Shown piece by piece: positions 12,650-23,118 of a stretch of 57,439 nucleotides of DNA. The stretch is from the NCBI GenBank assembly GCA_037447605.1, contig CM074817.1, positions 2,038,773 to 2,096,211 on the forward strand, in the 5' to 3' direction. The position numbers and the translations under genes are program-made. Origin of the DNA: Zygnema circumcarinatum (taxonomy: Eukaryota; Streptophyta; Zygnematophyceae; Zygnematales; Zygnemataceae). Each line of letters begins with the position of its first letter. Position 1 is the stretch's first letter. The notes under the pieces were generated by a model. It was not told where the DNA came from, searched no databases, and saw only the letters and a program-made list of their open reading frames with translations.

Positions 12650-14535
12650 TCGAGAAGGTCAAAGAGTCAAAGAGTCCGACGTTTCAGGTTGAATTCAGAA
12701 CTAATTGATCTTTCCTAGTCAGCAACTCGGCAGATTCACGTACCCTAGCAGTGAGCTTTCGGCTTTTGCAGCCTGAAATCTCCAAGTATTTCTGCTGCAC
12801 TAGGGCGAACGTGGCCGGCCAGGGCAGCTGACACGTGTCACTCTCTCCCCCCTCCCTCTCCCTCTCCCTCTGCAGGTGGTGCCACACTCCATTCCCCTCC
12901 CGCAGAAGCCGCTTAGCCATGGCTATCTGGTAGCTGCACAAAGCAACGCCCTTTAGTCAACCGTTAGAATGGGTACTTACAATTGTGGAGGATATGACTA
13001 TCAGAGAGAGAGAACTTAGTTCAACAGGCATTCCCCCCATCTTCCCCAGCAACCCGCGGCAATCCAAAACCCAGATAACCGAAAAACCAGAAAAAATTCA
13101 AAAACACCAATTCTTCAATCGAGAAAAGTGTGAAGGCTCACCCATTGTGTCTGCATCCTGTGCATTGGGCGACCTTTGCTGCAAAGATAGTCATCTGATC
13201 ATCCCCTTTGTGCCCCACTATCTCTTTCAGAATCTCCGCTCTCGAACGCATATTCTCCAAGCAGTACTTGAACACCAACTTGTCCGGAATTCCCACCTCT
13301 CTACAAGCAGCTTCCGCCATGGATTTCGCATCCACTGTATTGCTTGCTCCTTTCACCCCTTCCTCCCCCTCTCTCCCTCCCTCTCTCCCTCCGCTTCCCC
13401 CTCCTCCCGCCCCTCCAACTCCTCCACCTCCTCCTCCCACCCCTCCCACCACCCCTCCCACCACCCCTCCCACCACCCCTCCCACTGCTCCACCCATAGC
13501 CTCTCCCACCATAGCTCCTCCACCTCTTGCAGGGAAATACCCCCCTGTGAGAGTAGAAGGATCAAAACCTGCAACAGTGGTTGCAGCTGCATAGTTGTAC
13601 ACCATTGCAGGAAACTCCCCCTGAGTGTTCCCAAAAAGGGGGGCCATTTGAGGGATTGCAGATCCCAAAGGGGGGGGCATCATGGATGGAGGGAGCATGG
13701 GGGGGGGCATTAGGGGAACGCTTATGATGGGGGTTAAAGAGGGTCCCATCCCTGGGAGGGGAAGCAATCCCTGAAATTGTTGATTTGAAGGGAAGTTTCC
13801 CTCCTCTCTGTTCAATATAGGACCCATCATTCCCCCAGCCACCATTTGAGAGTATTGGGAGGACGTTTGTGAGTCTGCAAGGGTTGAATTGTTGTTTCCA
13901 GCATCGGCTACTCCCCCAAACAGTGATCTTTGTGATAGTGCGAGCCCACTAGGGGGGGCAGGGTCAATAGAAGCACAGCTGAGTTCAGCAGCGGAGCAGG
14001 GTTCAGGGGACTTAGAGAAAGTAGCTGCAGGGAGGGTGTCTTCCTCACTTGCTCTCAGCCGCTTGCTGGGGTTTTGCGTGGAGGGAGAGGGAGAGGTGGG
14101 AGGGACTGTGGGAGGGAGTGTGGAGGCATAGTCACTCCCCCGGCTCTCCCCACCATTTGGTTGATGGGTTTCATAGAACGTGTCCTCACATTTCGGAGAG
14201 GTGTTTTCCGAGGGGAAGGCGGAGGTGTTGCTGCGTTTAAGGGCTGCTGCAGGGGGGCGGTTGCTCCGGTTGCGGGAGACGCAGCGGATGGGGCGGGAGA
14301 GAGCGCGGAGGAAGGGGTAGGCGGGAGTGTTGAGAGGGTCGAAGCAGACTCGGAATAGCCGGTTATCGCATTTTGACGAGAGCTTTAGAACACAATAGAG
14401 AACGAGAGAGAGAGACAGAGACAGAGATTGAGAGAGAGAGAGAGAGGACGAATGGGAGGGAGAGAGGGAGAGAGAGAGAGGGAGAGATGGAGAGAGAGAG
14501 TGGGAGAGAGGGAGAGAGTGAGAGAGAGAGAAAGC

Positions 14536-14621
<86 letters not shown>

Positions 14622-16893
14622 GAGGGAGGGAGAGAGAGATGATGATGATGATGTGAGTCAGCAGCATATGCCTGCCACCTTTGATGGTATGGTATGGTAT
14701 GGTATGGTATGGTATGGTGAGAGCCCACCCACCTGCGATATCTTGAGTTTGAACGCCGCCCTCCCGTGCTGCAGCCTCACTGGGCGGTCCGCGGCGGCGA
14801 ACTCGACCCCGTCGAAGGTCGCGAGGAGGGGCGCCTCCGCGTCCTCGCGCGCCCTCTGTACGGCCGACCCGTCGTCGGAGTACACAAGGGAGGCGACTAC
14901 CTGCACAGTACAATACACAACAAAAACACTAAACAGCACAATACACTACATTACATTACAGATTACAGTACAAGATTCAAAGGTTAGGACAAGGAGAGAG
15001 AAAGAGAGGGAGAGGGAGAGGGAGAGGGAGAGGGAGAGAGGGGGGGGGGAAAGGGAATCGAACAGAGGAATTGAGTAGAAGATACAGCAGCATCTGTCTG
15101 GCTGAAGGAAGGTTTTGATCACAGGGAGGTGTCTGCATAGTTTGATGTGCAGGTCATGGAGAGGATCAAACGACACTGCCCGCACGGAAGTCTGTGAAGT
15201 GACATTACTTCCATACGAAACTGGGTTTCAGTGGTCAAGTAGGGGTTGTGTGTGAGAGAGAGAGAGAGAGTGTGAGCGAGAGAGAGAGAGAGAAGGAAAG
15301 GCAGTACCCACCTCCATGTCGCGATGAACAGAGCGTCCGAGGGCGTCTAGGAGGGCTATGTCAAGACCGAAGTTTCTGCGACATGATGCCTGCCGCCCCA
15401 CATCACCATTCACAGCTGCACATGAGCCTTTACATCACATGGCCGTACAGGTCATGAACAACATAGAACAGATGAATCAGTTACTCCCTGCCATTGGCCT
15501 GGTTAAGCCTTTCATGGATGCCAAAATCTCTCCTTCCCCCACACACCACTTCAACCCTTGCAACCCTTCTCTCAAACCCACCTTCCCTCCCACAACGCTC
15601 CATATACCGTCCCCTCCCTCCTCCAACACATTGTCTTCTGTAGCTCCACTTGCTCCATCCAAAGTGAGCTCAAGAGGGGGATTCTGAACCCACAGAACAT
15701 AGATTCATGATTGATTCATGATTGCAGAACATGATTCATGCTTCACTCTCAACACCTACCTTTCAGCATCTACACACTGACCCTCACAACACCTACAAAC
15801 GACGTTTTCGACCCGTACAACTTCAGATAGTCTTCAGAGTGAAGTCAGACCAGCAACAAGGGGCCATTACCATTACCTTGACATAGTGGTTTGTGACATT
15901 GGGGCGGAGCAGCAACCTCACATAGTGAGCGTATGCCTGCACTCCCCCCCCCGTACTGCTTCCATCCCCCCCCGAGAGAAGCACAGGGCCAACATCTCCT
16001 CCTGCTCCTCCTGTCTGAGGGGAGAACGTGACTTGCCGTTGCCCCACTACCACACCATCCAAATGGATTCTGGCAACGTCCGGACCCACCTGATGAAGAA
16101 GAAGGAGAGAGAGAAAGGAGAGATGGGGGATGAGAGGAGAAAGGAAAAAGTGAAGGACGTGAAGAGAAGGAAGGAGAGAGAGAGAGAACGGGAGAGGAGA
16201 GAGGGTTGGAGATGAGATCAGTAGAAGCGGACGAAAGAGACAGGAGCCAAAAAAGCAAGCCATCGCTCCCGCATGCAGCAGCATGGACAGAAATGGGTTA
16301 AATTGATTAGCAAGCGTACAACCTTGTCAATTCCCTGACCACCTGGAGACTGCCAACCGAAAAAAACAAGTCTTACTCTTACTACTTATGGTCAACGTTT
16401 AGAGCTTAGAGTTCAGAGAATTCCCACGGATAGTGTACCTCACAACCAATGTGCACCCACTTCTCAATAGGGCAGGGCTGCTCAGAAACCACGAGCGCCT
16501 GTACGGCTGCGGCGGAGGCGAGGTCCTCGGCGAGGGGGGGAGGGAGAGGGTGCAGAGTTAGCCGCCGCTCCGGGTCAAGGGCCAAAAAGGGCAGCGCTGC
16601 ATGCGCGCGGGGGCGGCCCTGCAGAGAGGGAGAGAGGGAGGGAGGGAGGGAGTGTTGGTTTTCTTTCAAAAAGAAAAGCACAAAAAAGTGAACAAATGTG
16701 CATATATTCCCACCTGGCGGATGACGACGCCCGGGGCGGTGTTGCGCAGGAGGTATATCCAGAAGCAGAGAGTGAAGGTCCCCTCGTCGTGCGTGGACCC
16801 CCTCGTGAGGGCCACCGAGAGCCGCTCCAAAGGGAGGTAGTCCTCGTCGCCGAATATGGCGCCCAGCTTCGAGCTCACACGTGCCAACGCCAT
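11103..16893 (-). CDS. Plant STAT-like SH2-domain protein
   Basis: Eleven phase-consistent exons: 16893-16714, 16618-16439, 16089-15877, 15683-15582, 15389-15312, 14900-14733, 14382-13142, 12933-12744, 12376-12173, 11750-11602 and 11286-11103; 962 residues. The N-terminal half has the conserved plant blocks FTLCFWIYLLRN, WVHIGCE, LASLVYSDDGSAV, RAAFKLKISQLSSKCDNRLF and PFLRALSRPIRCVSRNRSN. The C-terminal third holds the linker (KYLEISG, LRAIAGC, PKWIEGMISREEAE) and the SH2 domain with GSFLLRFASSRMWPHPDAG, where Arg of FLLRF (about residue 864) is the phosphotyrosine-binding arginine. This is the linker-SH2 arrangement of the plant SHA/SHB (STAT-like) family, expected to be a nuclear or cytosolic regulator that binds phosphotyrosine. 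Exon 7 adds a long Pro/Met- and Gly/Val-rich insert, making it longer than the Arabidopsis proteins as I remember them. I see no tyrosine after the SH2 domain that would mimic the STAT activation site. An in-frame ATG at 17064 exists but lies beyond a GA repeat, so 16893 is preferred. Confidence 0.92.
12397..12656. repeat. GA/GGGAGA microsatellite with a 10-N gap
   Basis: Purine-rich repeat on the plus strand in the SH2-gene intron between exons 12933-12744 and 12376-12173. Ten Ns at 12463-12472 mark unresolved repeat length, so the true intron size is unknown. The adjoining exon borders are intact. Confidence 0.9.
14402..14640. repeat. GAGAGA/GAAAGAGA microsatellite in an intron
   Basis: About 240 bases of GA-rich repeat on the plus strand, then a short GAT run (14639-14653). 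It sits in the SH2-gene intron just upstream, in gene sense, of the large exon starting at 14382. The coding strand therefore has a very long pyrimidine tract leading into that acceptor. Confidence 0.9.
14685..14718. repeat. (GGTAT)7 pentanucleotide microsatellite
   Basis: Seven tandem GGTAT units in the same intron as the GA tract, within 20 bases of the donor of the exon ending at 14733. It reads ATACC on the coding strand. Confidence 0.9.
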
Positions 16894-17487
16894 GGCGGTG
16901 GCGGTGGCTGCTGCTGCTGCTCTCTCGCTTTCAATGGTCAATGCTGCAAGCTCGGGCTTCTTCTTCAAGATTGGTGGTGACCACGGGAGAGAGTGAAAAA
17001 GAGAGAGAGAGAGAGAGGGAGAAAGAGAGAGAGAGCGGTGCGTGTGAACGGTTCCTATGGGCACGGAGACGAACGGGGAAAACCTAAAAATGGGGTATCG
17101 TTTCTGAAGGTGTGGAGGGATAACCTAGCCATTCTCGTCTCCGGTCTCTGGCAGCTCAAAATGTCCTCCGATACATAGCCCTAAGAACAATTCATCCCAC
17201 CACCGCTTCGTGCATCACTCCGTCCCTCGCCTACATCACCCCCGCACACTACACAACTGTACCATTACTCCTGTAAACCCCTCCTCCCTGAACCGCCATG
17301 GCCCCTCTCCCACATCCCCTCCCCTCCCCACCCTCTCCCTCCCTCCCTCCCTTCCTCCCTCCCTCTCCCTCCCTCTCCCCACTCCTTCCCTCTTCCCCCC
17401 CTCCCTCCCTCCCTCCCTCCTCCCGCCCGCCATGGCCGGCTTTGAGTCGGAGCTCCTGCAACCTCTCTCTGGCAGTTGACTTGTGCC

Positions 17488-17968
17488 GTACGGACGGTCA
17501 AGGACGTCAAGCCGACAAGCAGCGCCACCGTACGGACGGGTCTCTTTTGTCGGTGGGGCCGCATGCCGCTCAGAAGGCGATAAAGGACGCAGGTTGCAGG
17601 ACCGGGCAGGGAGGAATGGTTTGTTCGCACGTGTTGGGCACGACAAAAGGATCTGAACAGCCAATGGGGGAGGGCCTGGTCCACGTTGAACGGCAAGGTC
17701 CGGCACGCTTGTCGTTTTCGGGTATAAATCAGCCAACGGGGTTTTGAAACGTGGAGATATTTGGACGGAAGTGTGACAAAGTGACGAGAGTCTGATCTTC
17801 CTGCAGTCAATTGAGTTGTACGAAACGGTCAAAGCCGGAAAACAGTGGACGTGCCAGGTGGACCGTACTTTGTCTGCTGTGCCGTACTTTTTTGTCGGCT
17901 GGAACTTGGTACCGTACGATATGTCCGTATGGTTATGTACGAACAGATGATTGTGGCAAGATAACGTA
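17488..17968. promoter_or_regulatory. GTAC cluster upstream of the SH2 gene
   Basis: About nine GTAC tetramers in 480 bases, many inside CCGTACGG or CCGTACTTT. GTAC is the core bound by plant SBP/SPL and algal CRR1 factors. Regulatory function is inferred only from density. A TATAAA word occurs at 17722-17727. Confidence 0.35.
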
Positions 17969-18099
17969 CGGGATGGCATGTCAGATTCTGTCTTTGTTTT
18001 TTGTTTAAACCAAAATGAGTACTCTTAAGCAAAAGAGCGACGTGCTCGCGAAAGAGCACTCATTCTCGTAAAACAGCAGATGCAAATCCTTGGGGAACG

Positions 18100-18380
18100 A
18101 GGGCTTTAGGGTTTGAGGGTTTCCAAATATTTAGGGTTGTCAAGGTTTTAGGGTTTCCAGGGTTTTAGGATTTTCAGGGTTTTAGAGTTTTAGGGTTTCC
18201 AGGGTTTTAGGATTTTCAGGGTTTTAGAGTTTCAGGATTTTCAGGGTTTAAGGATTTTTAGGGTTTTCAGGGTTTCAGGGTTTTAGGGGTTTTAGGGTTT
18301 TAGGGTTTTCAGGATTTCAGGGTTTTAGGGTTCCCAGGGTTTTAGGGTTTCCAGGGTTTTAGGGTTTGAGGGTTTTTAGG
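18100..18380. repeat. Degenerate TTTTAGGG-like tandem array
   Basis: About 280 bases made of words such as GGGTTTTAGGGTTTCCAG and GGATTTTCAGGGTTTTAG on the plus strand. The period is irregular (roughly 10-18 bases), so this is either a decayed telomere-like array or an independent TTTAGGG-rich satellite. Confidence 0.75.
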
Positions 18381-18540
18381 CATCATCTTCCTCCTTCAGT
18401 TCTTTCTTTTTTGCTGCTTTCGTCAGCAGCACATTTGCGAGAGGTTCGCATGAGCTCTCCCTCATCCATCGACGCCAATCGATCGATGGAGACCGACCGA
18501 CCCCTTCGTGCCGATTCATTCCTTCCCACATCGAGCGAAG

Positions 18541-18647
<107 letters not shown>

Positions 18648-18983
18648 CCATGCAGCCGACCAACTGCACATTCACCTTCTCCATGTATATCGCAGCGTAT
18701 CGAGATATGTCACAGGACTCCTTCCCACATCCCGGTTCAAGGTTGGCCATTTTACTCTTATTCCAATTAAATGGAACCAATACAGTGCTCACGCAATAGC
18801 GCACTCGCGTTATTCGCGCTACACATACCAATTCCAAAATGATTCAGACTTACTTATTTCATTCCTTCCCGCTCCATTCAGAAACGACTGCCACCTCCAA
18901 ACCTTCACCCGTACCCTCACCTTCTTCCCCTTCTCCCCCTTCACCATCCAAAAGCACGACCCCATCCATCCATCCCTCCCTTC

Positions 18984-19011
18984 ACATAAACCCTAACCCT
19001 AACCCTAACTG
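18984..19011. repeat. Short telomere-like array, (CCCTAA)3
   Basis: TAAACCCTAACCCTAACCCTAA on the plus strand, about 15 bases beyond the methionine gamma-lyase stop codon, so probably in its 3' UTR. The perfect six-base period distinguishes it from the degenerate runs nearby. Confidence 0.8.
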
Positions 19012-19024
19012 ATCCCCCCATCTA

Positions 19025-21942
19025 CTACTCCTCCCACGTTGCCCCCTCCGCCACCATTCCCGCCGCCACCAAAGCCCTAAACAGCTGCATCCAGCGCTGC
19101 TCCGCGGTGCCCGTAAACCCCACCGACACGCGGATGAGCCCCAGCGCGACCCCCGCCGCCGCCCGCTCCTCCTCCGTTAGGTTGTGCGCCGTGCTCGAGG
19201 ACGAGATCGAGAGGAGCGTGTCGTGGTACCCGAGGCTCACTGCGTAGTGCCCGAACCCGGTCTCGTTCTGACAGCTGCGGGCGAACCGCTGGGCCGCGTC
19301 TAGGGACCCCGCGTCGATTGTCAGCATTCCGCCGAATCCGTACAGGGGATTCCGTATACGGGAACAGAGCTCGTGGTCGGGATGGGAGGGGAGGCCCGGG
19401 TACATGGTGTTCACTCCCAAGCTGAAGAAAAGAAAATTTGAGGGGAATTTGAATTTGAAAGGAAGGTTATTTTTATGAGTCGTTTTTTTTAAGTTTTGTG
19501 GTGTGCAAATCATCCTCGGTGCGGGCATTGAGATGTTGTTTCCAGGTTTTGGGGTTTTAGGGGTTTTGGGTTTTTAGGGTTTCGGTTTCAGACCTGTGAA
19601 GGCGGCGCGCGAACAGGCCCGCCCTTGCTGCATGCTCGCGCATGCGAATGCCCAAATGTGGCAGCCGCATAGAAATCTGCCATGCGGTCTGATAATGCAC
19701 AAACGACAAACTCGCTTACGTTAGGGTAACAAAACTCTGACGTCATCAACAGAGAAGCAGAAGTTTTGGAACCACCCAAGGAAACCCACTCTCTCCCTCC
19801 CCTCCCTTCACACCAGCACTCAAAAATCCCAAACTTTGAAGATTAGAGAAAGTAGAAAGAATCTCAGTGAAAATTTGGAGACTCATTTGATGTTTACGAT
19901 GACTGAAAGGAGCGCGAGACATTTTCTTTTATTTGAAAAGTATCAGAGTTAAGGATTTCTTCTTCTTTATAACCTAAAGACAATAGTCTTTTTACTAAGA
20001 ACATACCTGCGGCTGCATAGTTCCGCCCAGCAAGGTTAGGGTTCCGCTGTGGAAATCATTCAGTTTAGATAAGAAGTCGGCGGGACCACATATAGCGCCC
20101 CCTAAGATGTCTGATGCTCCGTTGATAAACTTTGTAAGGGAATGAATCACAATATCCACTCCCAATCGAGCAGGCGAAATAACAAGCGGCGCAAAAGTAT
20201 TGTCTACAACAGCTTTCACTCGGTGCTGTCACAAAGAAGGGAAAAAAAAGGGGACCAAAAGAGAAATAATCTCAAGGAGTGAGTTGAAGAGACAATTGGA
20301 ACAGACAGTTAAAGAAACAGTTGGATTAATTTGTTTTGATTTAATTTGTTATCAGCTTCCATGGCCATGGAGTCTATCATGTGCTCGCAGTACACTATAG
20401 GGAGATAGAAGCTAACTTTCCTCTCTCAGGAAAGTACAGTGTTTTAAAGAGTAGTGAGTCATCTTGGGGTTCATTAGGATGATTATGAGCATCACAAATT
20501 ATATTAAAATATATATATATAATATATTAAATTATGATTACCTTGTGCGCAATTTCGGCCAGAACAGGGATGTCAGGAACAGTCAAGGAAGGGTTCGACA
20601 TTGACTCAAAATACAAGACTTTCGTCCGCCCGGCCAAAAATGACTCATCCACCTCCTCCGGCTTTGTGATGTCTACAAACGAAACCTGAAATCAAAGCAA
20701 AAAAAGACACACAATAATTAAAAAAAAAAAGGGGGAGGGTGAGGTTGGGGGGAAACCAAAAAAAAAAAAAAAAAAAAAAAAATCTAGCCCATCATCTTGC
20801 CTTATCGACAAAAAGGCTTCACCTCCCAAAAGCTCCAAATGTGACTCTAGGACCGTTTCTTCTGATTCTTATTTTCTGACCCCCTAAACCCCAACCCTAA
20901 ACCCTAACCCTAAACCCTAACTCGCTGAACATCACTCGTTTACCTGCACTTGGAAGCGCGGTAAAATCTCAGTGAAGAAAGCCAAAGTGCCGCCATAGAG
21001 ACGGTTGGAGGCCACAACGTGGTCTCCCGCGCTGACGAGCTCCATGAGCACTGAAGAAATGGCAGCCATTCCGCTGCTTGTACAGTACGCAGCTTCCGTA
21101 CCTTCAAGAGCTGCCAACTGTTGGGCCAAGAGGAAGACGGTGGGGTTGTACTCTCGGCTATACATGAACGTTTCCTGAAGGGCAGAGAAGAAGAAGGGCT
21201 AAAGAAATGTCATAAATATGTGAAAAGAAAATATGAAATATTTGTAAATATTGATGGATGCGAGGAGTTCAGACATCTTGAAAGTCCTAGAAGCCACCAA
21301 AAAAAAAAAAAAAAGAGAGAAGAGAGAAGGTTGACAGAAAGCAGTAGAGCTCACAGCTCTCAAAAGGCCCAAAAATCCCAAACACAAATATGACGACATG
21401 TCTACATGTTCACAGCTTATTTGTTCTTAAATTGTTCTAGGAAAGTAGATGATTGGATTTAATTTATCTCGCAGTTGTTACAATGTTTAAGGAAATGGAA
21501 AAAAAGAATGGCATACTTGTTCAGGACCTAGCTCATGTGAAAGATATTTGTCCATGTCGGAGGGCTCCACATAGCTGAAAGTTGTCGAGGCTTCAAGGGG
21601 AGGATTGACGCCACTGCAACGGCCTTGTCTGCCAAGAAAAAGAGGGAAAGCACAACAAAAAAAACAATGCATACAGATAAAACAAATGCATGTGTACATT
21701 CATACGTACATACATACAGAAACTCACAAAAATCAAGTTCTCAATTCAAAGACCCAAAACGAAAAAGCAAGCAAGCAGATAGGCATTCACACAGTGACCT
21801 CCGGATGAGATGCTACAGCGGCTTACCTTTTAGCAGACACAGCAGCCAGAGCCTCCATGGGGTCGAAGCTCTCCGCCACGCCGCCTGCATTGTCCGAAGG
21901 ACAGCTGTCGTCACCTCGGAAGCTCACCCTCTGTTGGGCCAT
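19025..21942 (-). CDS. MGL: Methionine gamma-lyase (PLP enzyme)
   Basis: Seven exons with matching phases: 21942-21827, 21628-21517, 21174-20944, 20685-20542, 20225-20007, 19688-19594 and 19421-19025, giving 437 residues, close to the plant enzyme. It belongs to the Cys/Met-metabolism PLP (gamma) family, which in plants cleaves L-methionine to methanethiol, 2-oxobutyrate and ammonia in the cytosol, feeding isoleucine synthesis. Visible landmarks in order: MYSREYNPTVF (substrate-side Tyr/Arg), CTSSGMAAISS (phosphate-binding loop), VDNTFAPLVISP (Asp of about residue 209 for the pyridine nitrogen), HSLTKFINGASD with the Schiff-base lysine at about residue 233, RLPHLGIRMREH, and LGYHDTLLS with SVGF near the C-terminus. 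Cystathionine gamma-lyase or synthase are the alternatives; the overall motif match favours plant MGL. The sixth exon is only 95 nt. A GA tract lies just upstream of the start on the coding strand. Confidence 0.93.
20881..20922. repeat. Telomere-like CCCTAAA/CCCTAA array at an intron start
   Basis: Mixed CCCTAAA and CCCTAA units about 20 bases inside the intron whose donor is at 20943, in the methionine gamma-lyase gene. Together with the array at 18984-19011 it puts two telomere-like patches within one small gene. Confidence 0.8.
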
Positions 21943-21965
21943 CGTGCTGGAAAGCGCTTTCAGCT

Positions 21966-22232
21966 CTCCTCCTCCCTCTCCCTCTTCCTCCTCTCTCTCC
22001 TCCTCCCTCTCCCTCTCCTCCTCTCCTCCTCCCTCTCCTCCCTCTCCTCCTCTCCCTCTCCCTCTCCTCCTCTCTCCTCCTCCCTCTCCCTCTCCTCCTT
22101 TCTCTCCTCCCTTTCCCTCTCCCTCCCCTCCTCTCTCCTCCCTCTCCCTCTCCTCTCTCTCCTCCCTTTCCCTCTCCCTCTCCTCCTCTCTCTCCTCCTC
22201 CCTCTCCCTCTCCTCCCTCTCTCCCTCTCGAC
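21966..22232. repeat. CTCCTC/CTCTCC tract upstream of MGL
   Basis: Interrupted CT-rich repeat of about 265 bases starting some 25 bases upstream of the MGL start codon. On the MGL sense strand this is a GA-rich 5' leader or core-promoter tract, the kind of sequence bound by GAGA-type factors in plants, though that role is only inferred. Confidence 0.8.
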
Positions 22233-22264
22233 CCCCGCCAGCTAGGCCTGGTGGGCTCTAAATA

Positions 22265-22860
22265 GGGAGGAGACGGTACGGACAGACGTAAAGATACCGT
22301 ACGGTAACGTACTCAGCGCGTCCGTACGGACCAGTGTTGTAAATTCGTACACTTCGTGGTTTCGGACTGTACTTCACAGGGTTCAGGGACCAGGAATTTG
22401 AGATTGAGACTAGGGATGGCAGAAAGTCCGTACAAGGACTTGCAGGGTTTTAGATTGGAGAATGATAGACCCTACCCGCTTTTTGGATATCCCCTCACCC
22501 TAATTTTTTTTTGTGAGACAAAAATATATTAGGGCCTGCCCGAATCCGGTCGGAGAGGAAGATCCGTCCGTTTCGCACGTGCGAGTGCGCGCGTCATTCA
22601 CACGGACAGTGAGTCTCATCCGTCAATTCTCTTGCCGATCGCACCACGGTAACCGTTCGATCTGCAGTCGGGCTCGGTCCCAGCGAATGGCACGCACCCA
22701 CGTGTCCCGGTATGACGGTCAGACTGTAAGTTCGCGGAAGGAACGCGGCGGCGCCTGGACGCGTTCGTACGGATATTGGTAACCGAATCGGGTTCGTACA
22801 AACTTTTTATAGTTGCAGCTTCCAGGAAAGGCGAAATACCGTACATTTAGGGCCTGGACC
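22265..22860. promoter_or_regulatory. GTAC cluster upstream of MGL with two SBP-type sites
   Basis: About ten GTAC tetramers in 600 bases. Two fit the SBP/SPL consensus TNCGTACAA: TCCGTACAA at 22437-22445 and TTCGTACAA at 22793-22801. The position, 0.3-0.9 kb upstream of the MGL start, is plausible for a promoter. The cluster overlaps the left part of the inverted-repeat element, so it may be element sequence rather than host regulation. Confidence 0.4.
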
Positions 22861-23118
22861 AAACACAACTTGACGTCATGCAAAATAACACGTGGCAGAT
22901 TGATTGGCTGTCAGTTTTCCGCTAAGGCTGGCCGGTCCAGGTCATAGTTTTGCGGAGATCTCGGGCCGAGGGACGCGCGCACTCGCACTTGCGAGCCGGG
23001 CGGATCTTCCGCTCCGAGCGGATTCGGGCAGGCTCTAACATATTTTTGTCGCTCAAAAAACTTCGGGGGGGGGGCGTATCCAAAATGGGGGGAGAGGTTA
23101 TCATTCTCTTTTATAAAA
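22455..23118. mobile_element. Inverted-repeat (foldback-type) element
   Basis: Two arms of roughly 150 bases occur in opposite orientation: plus-strand 22455-22612 and the reverse complement of about 23118-22960, flanking a spacer of about 350 bases. Corresponding blocks include GAGAATGATA, TTTTGGATATCC, GACAAAAATAT, GCCTGCCCGAATCCG, GGAAGATCCG and GTGCGAGTGCGCGCG, with scattered substitutions. Both arms read as RQKYVRACPNP-like peptides, but no long frame covers the element. No clean target duplication was identified. GGATATCCAAA words recur to the right at 23164 and 23209, suggesting nested or partly duplicated copies. Confidence 0.65.

Noticed and set aside
17236-17979. 247-residue minus-strand frame
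   Set aside because: It is low-complexity at one end, overlaps the GTAC cluster and contains no recognisable domain.
22513-22782. Possible gene encoding RQKYIRACPNP
   Set aside because: The same peptide appears in the opposite arm of an inverted repeat, and no longer frame or conserved domain exists.
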